Shown here in pieces: positions 58,601 to 63,597 of a stretch of DNA of 64,000 bases. The notes beneath the pieces were generated by a model that searched no databases, had not been told where the DNA came from, and saw only the letters and a program-made list of their open reading frames with translations. Both the position numbers and the translations under genes were made by a program. The stretch's first letter is position 1, and each line of letters starts with the position of its first letter. Origin of the DNA: Pachyseris speciosa (Eukaryota > Cnidaria > Anthozoa > Scleractinia > Pachyseridae); the NCBI GenBank assembly GCA_016490735.1, contig JAEMWC010001612.1:1-64000 (forward strand), read 5' to 3'.

Positions 58601-61508
58601 TATCAGGTCAGTGACTTGATATCCCAAGTTATCAGAACAATAGACACGACCTCTGATTGGCTAATTGCGAATTTGGGTACGGTAACTAGTTCAAATTGTG
58701 TATCAGATTCAGTTGAACGTTACATATTGAACTGAGGACGAAAGAATTTGCACATAGTTGTGTAGAAGATTTCAATTATTTTATAATCACTTATGTCACT
58801 TATGTACTTTAGTTTTTCATTTATACTAGGTGACTGCAGTCGCTGTCTGAGTGGTCGAGTGCATGTGCCATGCAAGGCCAAGTGTAGCGGCACACTACTC
58901 TGTGGTCACAAATGCACTATGTCATGCGCCAAAAACTGTCCTCCCTGCAAGGAAAACTGTGGCAACTATTGTAAGCACAGAAAGTGTACGAAGAAGTGTG
59001 ATGAACCTTGTGATCATTGTAACGAGAAATGCATCTGGCGTTGCCGGCATCATAAATGTACGAAACTTTGCGGGGAGCTGTGCAATCGTCCACGATGTAA
59101 CGAGCCATGTACAAAGCCACTTCCGTGCGGGCATCCCTTTATCGGTCTCTGTGGGGAAATTTGCCCGAAGAAGTGCCGAGACTGTGACAAAGACGAATTT
59201 ACGGAGAGATTTTTGGGAACCGAAGGCGAACCGAACGAAAGATTTGTGGAGCTGGCAGACTGCGGACACGTGTTTGAAGTGGTAATGATGGATCAGTGGA
59301 TGGACCAAGCGGAAACAACGCCTGATGGGAAGCCTGTTGATGTCCAACTCAAACTCTGCCCAAAATGCAGGGTTCCCATCCGCACCAGTTTAAGGTACGG
59401 CAATATCGTAAAGAAGATCCTTGCAGACTTCGAACGAAAAAAACAGAAGATTTTACTCGACAAAGGAAAGCGTGACCAAAAGGTAACGATGCTCAAAGTG
59501 AAGGTGTATGAGATTGGCCAATTCCCCGAAGACCAAGAAGAAATCAAGAAAATGCTGAATGATAAGAGTGTCACGGATGAACGCATCAACGTGATTCACA
59601 ACCAGATCAGGTTTATGTCTTTCCTTCAGTCACTCAAAGCTAATATAGGCTATTTTGGAACTGAAGCACTGGTCCAGGAAACAAAGGAAGAGCTCGAGAG
59701 TAAAGTGGAACAACTCCGAAAACGTGTGATGGGATTTCGGTTTTCATTCAGTGGCCAAGAACTTGAAGAGCTCAACGAAGAAATGTACAGAACACAGCTT
59801 CTGATCGACTTCAGAATGTTGAAGATGCAGCTTTACCTCCGGGGTATTAAACTTGGAGTCACTGACACTGTGTTGGTTGATTTCGTTAAAGAAGCTTTTG
59901 ATTCAGAGAAGGCAATTGGTAAGAGAACAGAGAAAGGGTGTACAAATTAAAAGGAATTAAAAATTTAGGAGCTGTTACGTTTAAGTAACGGCGGGGAGAG
60001 ACTAGAGAAAAGGGCGTTATGCCGCCCGAAAGAACCTAGAAAGTCTTCGATTGGCTGAATATCCCTCAGTAAAATTCACCTCTTAGCTCCATTAGTTCTC
60101 GGCCTTTCAGTTAGCCTTCTTAGCTGGCGGGTTTTCCCAGGTTACCCTTCATGTTTACCGGGAAGCCTTTTCACTTTTCACTCCGTCAAGCAGTCACATG
60201 GCTCCAAATGGAATTCACGTTTGTGTGAAGTACTCTCAGCCTGCAGGCAGGAGAAAGGGCTTGACTTGCTTTAAAGAAATTATTCCTAGTTATTCTTTTT
60301 ACCAGCTGGATTAGTAAATTAACCTTGCTTCTCTTCTCTAAGTGATATTGCAGAGGCGAGAAACAAACGGCAAGGTACTAAGACACGTGCGAACATTTTT
60401 GCTTAATACTGACCAGGCATAATAATTATCAGAATGAATTCCCGTTAGGATCTGCAGGGGTTTTCTCTACCTTTCTTTAAGCCTCTCCCTCGAAGGAAGG
60501 GCGTGTTTTTCCTCTCGCCGTTATCTTTGGATTCCGCCGTTTGAAGAAAAATGTGTCGTTTGTACGTCAGTGGTAGGTTTAAATCGTGCAGTAGTCCGTG
60601 CAGAATACAAGCTTATTGAATCGTCTGAAAAGTTGGAAACTTTTGGACTCTTGGGGTGTTTTTACAGAGGATCTGCATGTGTTGTCCTGGTCTTTTATTG
60701 AACTACAGAAAAGATATTTCATTATAATTAAGCGCACTATTGATAATTTTAAAACATTTACTAGTATTTTGCAACATTTTCAGACAAGAAACGTCGAGAG
60801 CGATACCGGGCTCGTATTGAACGAATCAGACGTGAACAAGGCCTTCAAGAGCTTTACCACGCTGTAAAAAGAGACGAGAAAGATCTGACCGTGAACGCCA
60901 TGGGGTTTACACAGGGACACTGGTTCAAGTGTCCATACGGTGAGTGTGACTTGAAGATCAATGTCAAAGTTTTCCTAAAAGCCTTTAGTAAATATTATAT
61001 AATTCTTTTTGGGAGAATTTGGTTAGCAACTATTTTGAATTGACTCTTTTGGTTTTCTTCTTCAAAATTTGAAGCCGTTCCCCTTCACTTGAAATGCATA
61101 ATTTCCCGAACTCGTCAGACACACAGTCACAGAGGTATAATAAATATCTTACTAACCTCGTCCTCTCGGTCTGTATTGTAAGTTACGGTCCCTCGTATTT
61201 CCCACTTCAATTTAAGCACAAACGAGAAGCGTGCGGGCCATAAATCAAAGGCGAAAAACTTGGTCCCTAACTTAAAGTAAGGACCTCGAAATCGGTTAGC
61301 AAGAGGTATTTATTGATTGGATAGGCTTAGTGCCTTTTACCCTTTCCTTAGTCATTCCCCCTTTTCTCTGCCCCAACCAGTTTTATCGCAGTTTAAACTA
61401 CTTGGTTTTTTTTCTCAATCTATTTTTAAAGGTCACATCTACTTCATCAAAGAGTGTGGTGGAGCAATGGAAGAAAGCAAATGCCCGGATTGTTTCAAAA
61501 CAATATAA
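34265..61508 (+). CDS. ZNFX1: ZNFX1-like copy 3, whole-gene extent (12 exons recognised, several lesions)
   Basis: NFX1-type zinc-finger protein 1 is an RNA-binding SF1 helicase. In vertebrates it is an interferon-linked sensor of viral RNA; in nematodes it works in small-RNA inheritance. Order here: RGG-rich N-terminus, ZNFX1 N-terminal domain, Walker A, (motif Ia not found), acidic region, Walker B with EEAA, motifs III-VI, NF-X1 fingers, a RING-like CxxC segment, a coiled coil and an RZ finger. Exons are at 34,265-34,964; 35,045-35,514; 36,149-36,304; 36,640-36,746; 46,096-46,251; 51,081-51,421; 51,658-51,862; 54,126-54,526; 55,010-55,903; 58,830-59,918; 60,784-60,939; 61,432-61,508. One-base deletions in exons 5 and 9, a TT in place of the exon-4 donor GT and the missing motif Ia region argue for a pseudogene or for assembly errors. 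Confidence 0.85.
35045..35514 (+). CDS. ZNFX1: copy 3 exon 2: ZNFX1 N-terminal domain
   Basis: TTTTTAG|CTGGAGTG joins in phase (RRD-A-GVNDD). It encodes FRWLTVVPTQEDILSEGRPF, HYLDVQFRLLREDFMGPLRD, IRFDNTKLKHVRWENSKRLI and CLSKDKFESFVLATVADR. These are signature segments of ZNFX1 orthologues (family forms: FRLLREDFVxPLREG and WxNSKRLIYGSL). The donor is ACGA|GTAAGT. It is open throughout. Confidence 0.92.
35585..35795. repeat. degenerate tandem of ACTGATAGCTGAGAA units
   Basis: About seven diverged units with core G(A/C)TG(A/G)TAGCTGAGAA(A/T) lie in intron 2 of copy 3. No such array was seen in the copy 2 intron. Confidence 0.55.
36149..36304 (+). CDS. ZNFX1: copy 3 exon 3
   Basis: CTGCAG|GGCATAGTG joins phase 0 to exon 2. 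It encodes GIVDIQFINVYNQACLEEDD and MVESTAFFEAYRHVLEGLKE and ends ATGCAG|GTGACG. This is the ZNFX1 segment just before the helicase core. It is intact. Confidence 0.88.
36640..36746 (+). CDS. ZNFX1: copy 3 exon 4, donor site apparently mutated
   Basis: ATAG|AATTACATCG encodes NYIVKCQKEVEPPAYLKIGN and FDLTPILKKK. In copy 2 the homologous exon ends GAG|GTGGGT. Here the aligned sequence is GAG|TTGGTA, so the GT has become TT. A GTATTG donor 15 bases further (after TACACGAAG) could be used instead, adding five residues. The intron that follows is 9.3 kb and full of transposons. Confidence 0.75.
36747..37609. other. intron 4 of copy 3, unassigned part
   Basis: AT-rich, with no recognised element. 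GAAGATTTCCGAAGCTTGC and CTTCCGAGGACTTGTGTCCG near 37,414-37,458 are short diverged repeats. Confidence 0.35.
37610..37985 (-). mobile_element. LINE-like 3' tail with (ATG)n
   Basis: A run of about twelve ATG/ATC triplets (37,613-37,649) is followed on the + strand by TTTAACCAGGGTAAACC and GGGTTCCCTGGGCAAC. This is the layout of a non-LTR 3' UTR plus simple-repeat tail read on the - strand. No RT frame is recognised, so the call is tentative. Confidence 0.35.
38846..38892 (+). ncRNA. hammerhead ribozyme motif of the PLE pseudo-LTR
   Basis: AGCAA (stem I), CTGACGA, A, GGAAA-nonaloop-TTTCC (stem II, 5 perfect pairs), GAAA, CCGG, TC (GUC cleavage site ending 38,887), TTGCT (stem I partner, 5 perfect pairs). 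All invariant core positions are present. Helix III is the palindrome ACCGGU with no loop, which suits dimeric folding in a tandem transcript. Confidence 0.88.
38930..39331 (+). CDS. N-terminal ORF of the PLE
   Basis: The 133-codon ORF starts 38 bases after the hammerhead: a proline-rich, charged N-terminus (SQALPPISPNQSPTKRTIPD), a basic patch (PLIPKRPRTAEGF) and a helical segment (LRNRIASLETRRAKC; IKAKLNELTTLMNVF). No catalytic motif is seen. Its position directly after the pseudo-LTR ribozyme and before RT sequence (SVWTISENEINNFVEFANNF at about 39,344) identifies it as the start of the PLE protein. A stop and frame change at 39,331 separate it from the RT remnant. Confidence 0.6.
   Translation: MAIPNDDTVEAILAEMRASQALPPISPNQSPTKRTIPDSEEKEDIPSSQPPLIPKRPRTAEGFSQLRNRIASLETRRAKCLKSTARETKPRSNELCSIKAKLNELTTLMNVFSNREKKTRVALYPSVSSGNVS
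40080..40380. repeat. ACTTGCGA(G)TT minisatellite, left arm
   Basis: The motif (C)CACTTGCGAGTTG(A)GATTT(A/G) and the variant ACTTGCGACTTG repeat about every 18-24 bases through the stretch. ORFs across it merely translate the repeat. Confidence 0.9.
41427..41458. repeat. (TACCAT)n tail, possible SINE end
   Basis: Four TACCAT units follow GTATATAAATCCACTACAT. The preceding 41,290-41,425 could be a SINE-like body, but no RNA polymerase III boxes could be confirmed. Confidence 0.45.
42002..42258. mobile_element. MITE nested in the foldback element, 9-bp target duplication
   Basis: CTAGCAGAGGGCTCTTTTCT on the left pairs with ..AAAAGCC..GCCTCTGCTAG on the right, and TTGTATTCAGC pairs with GCTGAATACAA. 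ACCATGATT occurs at 41,993-42,001 and again at about 42,259-42,267. Size is about 0.25 kb and it is non-coding. Confidence 0.8.
42690..42980. repeat. minisatellite, right arm (inverted copy of 40,080-40,380)
   Basis: Units of the form CAACTCGCAAGT(G/C)G and AAGTCGCAAGTC recur. They are the reverse complement of the left-arm unit. The two arms differ in unit order, so they evolved by slippage after inversion. Confidence 0.88.
43239..44030 (+). other. unrecognised + strand ORF fragments in intron 4
   Basis: 43,239-43,538 encodes a lysine-rich segment (MDSSEKRKLIPTGTTPKKAE, then KKSGCASERSPLKTTMGFEG) and 43,826-44,029 a short tract with a duplicated VWPS-NPSDP unit. They could be pieces of one decayed transposon or host gene together with 44,540-44,868. 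I recognise no domain. Confidence 0.3.
44540..44868 (+). other. unrecognised + strand ORF, possible exon
   Basis: An open stretch (DAEEEYDLSIDSYLGISELP, LDCLLGKQLVAVAVKALTRI, ELLSDRFKSCSYDLLLKYTN) is preceded by an acceptor-like TTTTAG at about 44,514-44,516 (GATTGTTTTAG|GG). The composition is protein-like. No family is recognised. Confidence 0.3.
44828..45500 (-). mobile_element. Penelope-like element fragment (linker and GIY-YIG)
   Basis: The - strand reads SVGIQKCNHPRCLTCSFLEE, the cysteine-rich CNxPRCxxC linker before the endonuclease in PLEs. After a frame change it reads CCQYIGETKRQLSERFGEHK, the GIY-YIG core (YIGETxxxLxxRFxEHK). The C-terminal part is missing at 44,828. A second fragment of a similar element points the other way from about 45,560, so two fragments lie head to head. 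Confidence 0.8.
45560..45970 (+). mobile_element. Penelope-like element 3' end fragment
   Basis: The + strand encodes the extreme C-terminus of a PLE GIY-YIG protein (RLIPLELVRSKRDTVRKARE then HLINKAKTLHPLGINRRDE) followed by a stop near 45,765. A 3' UTR leads to a hammerhead motif at 45,882-45,922. The HLINxxKTLxPxGINxRDE ending is typical of PLEs. Confidence 0.8.
45882..45922 (+). ncRNA. hammerhead ribozyme motif of a PLE
   Basis: GCCC (stem I), CTGAGGA, A, GGTTTG-loop-CAAACC (stem II, 6 pairs), GAAA, TA, TT (cleavage after AUU), GGGC (stem I partner, 4 pairs). The core matches CUGANGA/GAAA/NUH. Helix III is the palindrome AUAU without a loop. It is the third independent motif in the window with this architecture. 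Confidence 0.8.
46096..46251 (+). CDS. ZNFX1: copy 3 exon 5: Walker A exon with a one-base deletion
   Basis: The frame WPSAEDLGLDDSQFKALQMA and LTKEFAVIQGPPG is open up to the Walker A motif. There the sequence reads CCCCCGGGACTGGG where copy 2 has an extra G-equivalent (GGG ACT GGA AAG). After the deletion the frame would give GLGRRTLG and a stop. The underlying codons for T-G-K-T-Y-I-G-L-K are otherwise perfect up to AAG|GTAATT. The deletion sits in a C5G3 run, so a consensus error is possible. Confidence 0.85.
46388..46572. mobile_element. hairpin MITE (about 185 bp, 43-bp TIRs)
   Basis: GCAATAGACCACTCTTTCTA and GGGTTTACCGGCGCAATAAA on the left have perfect reverse complements at 46,530-46,572. 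It lies in the intron after the Walker A exon and is absent from copy 2. Confidence 0.88.
47030..47082. repeat. left flanking direct repeat of the LINE insertion
   Basis: ACGTTAAACATTGCGGCCGA, AAGTG, an A-run, then CAATTAACAGAAGTGGTA. The same sequence, differing only in the length of the A-run and one base, recurs at 50,926-50,982. Confidence 0.92.
47083..50925 (-). mobile_element. CR1-like LINE, nearly full length, inactive
   Basis: Read on the - strand: an N-terminal segment at 50,680-50,396 with a hydrophobic run (AAAFCLAPSISVLFLILVSS). Then an APE-type endonuclease at 50,252-49,467 (IKIAHLNARSIKNRDHY, FTVSETWLDNSITD, VICTVYRPPNSDLNC, VYVLGDLNCNLL). Then a reverse transcriptase at 48,982-47,843 (DKAPGIDKISIRMIKH, PNNYRPISLLPVLSKLCERI, VVLLDMSKAFDSVNHDIL, GAPQGSILGPLLFTVYTNDL, DCYVDETKLL). 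Finally a C-terminus at 47,843-47,352 (FSKLYYCSSVCSN, FAARIVSGKRKFDHV). The RT box is YVDE rather than F/YADD, so it is dead. The 3' tail is a CAATA repeat at 47,083. It lies antisense in ZNFX1 copy 3. Confidence 0.93.
50219..50588. repeat. 185-bp tandem duplication in the LINE 5' region
   Basis: The stretch from TTCTTCAGTTTCATTTGAAG to AGAAAGAGCTTACCAGG occurs twice, 185 bases apart, with a single T/C difference seen (GTTAT(T/C)AAGTCG). Because 185 is not a multiple of three it breaks the ORF between the N-terminal segment and the endonuclease. Confidence 0.95.
50926..50982. repeat. right flanking direct repeat of the LINE insertion
   Basis: Same sequence as 47,030-47,082, with a longer A-run. 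The pair brackets the LINE and its 5' sequence exactly. Confidence 0.92.
51081..51421 (+). CDS. ZNFX1: copy 3 exon 6: acidic region
   Basis: TTTAG|AGGGAGCTG opens GADTVADAEPEARVEVAETE, then NPDVLYEANVMQDQRILDDD and QKAYRLTRNLEKIMRQELSK, ending ACG|GTAAGC. It is open, acidic in the first third and helical at the end. It corresponds to the linker before the Walker B part in ZNFX1. In copy 2 this exon is frameshifted. Confidence 0.85.
51658..51862 (+). CDS. ZNFX1: copy 3 exon 7
   Basis: ACTTCAG|GTCACAG opens VTDVWNMSLEDRWSLYRRWL, VDAREHYRLTITILQDGFQW, and ends DLEILKQADVIGMTTTG at ACAG|GTAAGT. DRWxLYRxW and ADVIGMTTTGAA are conserved in ZNFX1 just before motif II. It is open. Confidence 0.9.
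51905..52255. mobile_element. two adjacent hairpin repeats in intron 7
   Basis: GGTGTTCCATGTTCTCTAAG (51,911) has its reverse complement at 52,038-52,060 (CTTAGAGAACATGGAACACC). Further on, GTGGCACACGAGCC..GGCGAGTGTGCCAC (52,206-52,237) is nested within AATGTGGTAAGAACA..TGTTCGTACCACAT. ORFs in the area are products of these repeats. Confidence 0.65.
52596..53686. mobile_element. 1.1-kb element with about 340-bp TIRs, TTAA-bounded
   Basis: The left end GGTGTCTCGATACAGTTTTT (52,596) and the right end ..AAAAAAACGGTATGAGACAAC (53,686) are inverted copies. The inversion extends to about 52,935 and from 53,345 (TTTCCATGGAAA, GCCATACGCCATAGTTTAAG and their complements). TTAA abuts both sides (52,592-52,595; 53,687-53,690). 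The interior is non-coding. A half copy lies at 28,880-29,402. Confidence 0.88.
54126..54526 (+). CDS. ZNFX1: copy 3 exon 8: Walker B and motif III
   Basis: TTTAG|GTGCTGCACAG opens GAAQRRDLLAKLQPRITIVE. It continues EEAAEVLESHIVT (motif II), LILIGDHQQLRPNPTVYDLA (motif III), KHYNLDVSLFERMVKNGMPF and LRLQHRMRPEISKMLEHIYV (motif IV), ending NESE|GTGGGT. All key residues are present: the EE pair of motif II, GDHQQLRP, and HRM. It is the best preserved part of the helicase. Acting with Walker A it would hydrolyse ATP to unwind or move along RNA. Confidence 0.93.
55010..55903 (+). CDS. ZNFX1: copy 3 exon 9: helicase motifs V-VI and first NF-X1 fingers, one-base deletion
   Basis: TTACAG|GATTTTACT opens KHEAQFMAALCRYFILQGYK, QITVLTAYTGQLFQLK (motif Va), VRVCAVDNFQGEENDIILLS (motif V) and LQIENRVCVALSRANKGF (motif VI). 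At GGGTTTTTCTG (about 55,331-55,338) one T appears to be missing. Downstream the other frame gives EKKSALWSGIINDLRERGSV and the NF-X1 fingers (RLECGHVCHMMCHP, LCGHLQKVPC, WPCGHEIATKCH, LNCGHPCAG). The exon ends GCTG|GTAAGT. The deletion is in a T homopolymer, so either pseudogenisation or a sequencing error is possible. Confidence 0.9.
55904..56528. other. intron 9, with short GTTAGCCTGAA repeats
   Basis: GTTAGCCTG(A/T) recurs four to five times between 56,230 and 56,303. The remainder is AT-rich and unassigned. Confidence 0.5.
56529..58212. mobile_element. 1.7-kb TIR element with CTAGCCTGTGTCA ends
   Basis: The left end CTAGCCTGTGTCACAGCCGC continues CCTCCCCGAAAGAAA. It pairs with TTTCTTTCGGGAAGGGCGGC..TTTGACACAGGCTAG at 58,177-58,212. 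TTATCA occurs just outside both ends (56,522-56,527; 58,213-58,218). A second inner inverted pair (AATCGGAGAGACGCGTC.. at 57,664 and ..GACGCGTCTCTCCGATT near 58,160) shows nested structure. No transposase frame was recognised, so it is non-autonomous. It sits in the intron between the two zinc-finger exons of copy 3. Confidence 0.8.
58545..58692. mobile_element. short hairpin repeat
   Basis: TTGCCGTACCCAAATTCG (58,557) is the inverted partner of CGAATTTGGGTACGGTAA (58,668-58,685). It lies about 140 bases before the next coding exon. Confidence 0.6.
58830..59918 (+). CDS. ZNFX1: copy 3 exon 10: NF-X1 fingers, RING-like segment, coiled coil
   Basis: TACTAG|GTGACTGC joins in phase after HPCAG. 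The cysteine-rich part carries NF-X1-type units: CSGTLLCGHKCTMSC, CPPCKENCGNYCKHRKC, CWRC-like IWRCRHHKCTKLCGELC, KPLPCGHPFIGLCGEIC. A RING-like zinc site follows (VELADCGHVFEVVMMDQWMD, KLCPKCRVPIRTSLRYGNIV), a known feature of ZNFX1. A long charged helical region comes after it (ILADFERKKQKILLDKGKRD; ETKEELESKVEQLRKRVMGF; LNEEMYRTQLLIDFRMLKMQ), probably coiled coil. The exon is 1.09 kb, open from end to end, and ends ATTG|GTAAGA. It is the largest intact coding block in the window. Confidence 0.95.
59919..60783. other. intron 10 of copy 3
   Basis: No coding or repeat structure recognised. A pyrimidine tract and CAG (TTTTCAG, 60,777-60,783) form the acceptor of the next exon. Confidence 0.5.
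60784..60939 (+). CDS. ZNFX1: copy 3 exon 11: basic helix and start of RZ finger
   Basis: TTCAG|ACAAGAAACG encodes DKKRRERYRARIERIRREQG, then LYHAVKRDEKDLTVNAMGFT and QGHWFKCPY, ending TACG|GTGAGT. It is the homologue of copy-1 exon 14,931-15,083. GHWFKCPxGH is the signature of the RZ-type zinc finger. Confidence 0.9.
61432..61508 (+). CDS. ZNFX1: copy 3 exon 12: RZ finger end, early stop
   Basis: TTAAAG|GTCACATC completes GHIYFIKECGGAMEESKCPD and CFKTI followed by TAA (61,506-61,508). All zinc ligands (C, H, C, and the KCPDC pair) are present. The conserved tail seen in copy 1 (IGGHNHQ... to PRDFM) is cut off. Beyond the stop, traces of it (HDHQS, then CGATGCCGATCCTCGATAC) remain out of frame. 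The protein would be about 35-40 residues shorter than copy 1 at this end. Confidence 0.85.
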
Positions 61509-61894
61509 ATCGGGGTTCATGATCATCAGTCATGAGCAATCAGCCAGCTAGTGACTTGAATAACTCCCCATGCGATGCCGATCCTCGATACAGTATGCCC
61601 AACCGATACACAACAGCTTGATACAATGACAATTGTGAATTTCTGTGAATTTAAGTTCCGAAGGTTTTGTAACTAAGGTACCAGCTATCAGCTAAGGTAT
61701 GATGGCTGATCTAGGAACTATTACTTAATCATTGAGCAAAAAGCCAAAGGAGAGGAATTTTTATTGTCACTTAAATTTAATTAAACAGGTCTTTGTTTCA
61801 ACTTGTAAAGTTGCGGAAAACTTGTTCTCCTTTGTCGAAGCTTTTTTGAATTGCGTCTAGTAATAATGCTCTAGAAATACACAGGGAAGTAAAA

Positions 61895-62400
61895 ACTAAA
61901 GATATAATGTTCCGACGTTTCGGTGACCTCATGACGCCATTCTCAAGGAATGAATAATACAAGCGAGTTCAACAGAGTAAGATCTTAGATTTACATTAAT
62001 GAGGTTAATTTAAATAAATACTTTGGCGACGATCGAATCTGTTTGTACATTCAAGCGTGGTCTTAGTTGTTTGATGTACAGCATTTCGTTAATTAAACAA
62101 TCAAATTTGTTCCTGCATTTTTTCAGTACTTTGAAAAACTAAGGAGGTCTTTAGAGACTGCGCTCGCGTGATCATTATCATAATGTTTTCGCACAGAGGA
62201 TGAAGTGCTGTTGTGGCCAACAACGCGCGCATGCAGATGTCCACGAGTATAACCAACATAACTACCTGTATCGCACAGGTTACATTGAAACCGATAAACT
62301 ACACACTGTTGGTTAACTAGCTGTGGTTAGGGCTCAAATTCGTGGAGGTCTTGGCCAATTTTGCGGCTAACAAATACGGGTTGGATTGTGGTTTGGAGCT
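61895..62400 (-). mobile_element. Penelope-like element 3' relic
   Basis: The - strand from about 62,320 reads VYRFQCNLCDTGSYVGYTRG then HLHARVVGH, a diverged GIY-YIG core (xxCNxCxxxYVGxTxxxLxxRxxxH). It is followed by sequence homologous to the relic at 1,430-1,720. At 61,910-61,950 the - strand has TTCC, TTGAGAA, a stem II candidate, GAAA, CG, TC, GGAA: a hammerhead layout with a degenerate first core box. Stem I (TTCC with GGAA) still pairs. Confidence 0.75.
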
Positions 62401-62449
62401 TAAGACTAAGGTCTTTCAACTGAGTCTTTCATTTCACTAACGAGCCGCT

Positions 62450-63115
62450 TTAGAGTGTGCAAGGAAGGGAGATGGCTAAATGCGAGTCTGCTGAACTTTG
62501 GAACTAGCTAGCGCTCCTGGTTTGAGCCACGCCGAGGTCTTGGACAAGACAATTTAGTATGCAAACGCCTCTCCAAACGTAGGTGTACAAATGGCTACCA
62601 GCAAGTTGCTGGGGAACTTGACAAAATGCAAATGCAAAATGCAAAATGCTCCACTAAAGCTATATATTACGGAGTTTATCTCGTGGGCTACTTACAGCCA
62701 GCTCTCGCCTTGCGGACACCCCATTATTACAGACAGAAGCTACATCCCCGGCGGAAACTACAAAATAATGTATGGAAACAACTCCCGCTATTACGGCCAA
62801 TTGCGGACACTTCATGTGGTCCCAAGCAGCCACTAATATTTTTATTGGCCTTCTCTCGTTACAACGGACAACTTGGACGTATTGAATGACATAGTTATTC
62901 TGCAGTCTTGAAAGGTTTACTATTTCGTACACTAATTTGGCCTATATTATATGATTATGTGTCAAAGTAAATGTGTAATACAAATTAAAAGAAACTGGAA
63001 AAGAGTACAGCAGTATACGTTATATTTGACACTTCACGACCAAAAACTGGGTCATTTTGATCACACCCCGCTATTACGGATACCAAATGACGGTCCCGAG
63101 GGTGTCCGCTGTAAT
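62450..63115. repeat. 3' flank of copy 3, homologous to the flank of copy 2
   Basis: 62,456-62,600 and 62,770-62,850 match 30,590-30,710 and 30,745-30,845 (AACTCCCGCTATTACGG, TTGCGGACACTTCATGTGGT, CCAAATG). It also contains CCGCTATTACGGA words recurring near 63,068. It is non-coding. Confidence 0.75.
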
Positions 63116-63597
63116 GAGAGTTGACTGTAGTCCGCAGAGCATAAGCTTTGCCTCTACTGGTAGAGTCTGATCCTGCTATTACGTGAAATATATATTAATG
63201 CTGTCCAGATACGAGGGTCAATCATAGCTTTCTTTTAGTTAATGTTAGCTATACTTTTATTGGGCTGTAATCCGCTGTTATGAGAGTTGACTGTAGTCCG
63301 CAGAGCATAAGCTTTGCCTCTACTGGTAGAGTTTGATCCTGCTATTACGTGAAATATATATTAATGCTGTCCAGATACGAGGGTCAATCATAGCTTTCTT
63401 TTAGTTAATGTTAGCTATACTTTTATTGGGCTGTAATCCGCTGTAATGAGAGTTGACTGTAGTCCGCAGAGCATAAGCTTTGCCTCTACTGGTAGAGTTT
63501 GATCCTGCTATTACGTGAAATATATATTAATGCTGTCCAGATACGAGGGTCAATCATAGCTTCCTTTTAGTAAATGTTAGCTATACTTTTATTGGGA
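63116..63597. repeat. 166-bp tandem repeat, about 2.9 copies
   Basis: GAGAGTTGACTGTAGTCCGC begins at 63,116, 63,282 and 63,448. The copies are nearly identical (differences such as GTCTGATCC/GTTTGATCC, and TTCTTTTAGTTAATG/TTCCTTTTAGTAAATG in the last). The near-identity implies a recent duplication. The copy-2 flank lacks it. Confidence 0.95.

Noticed and set aside
58851..59347. Alternative-frame ORFs over the zinc-finger exon
   Set aside because: These are shadows of the cysteine-rich coding frame, which carries the NF-X1 and RING-like motifs.
63116..63597. Possible CRISPR or tRNA cluster
   Set aside because: The 166-bp units are identical along their whole length with no spacer. No cloverleaf or internal promoter boxes are visible.
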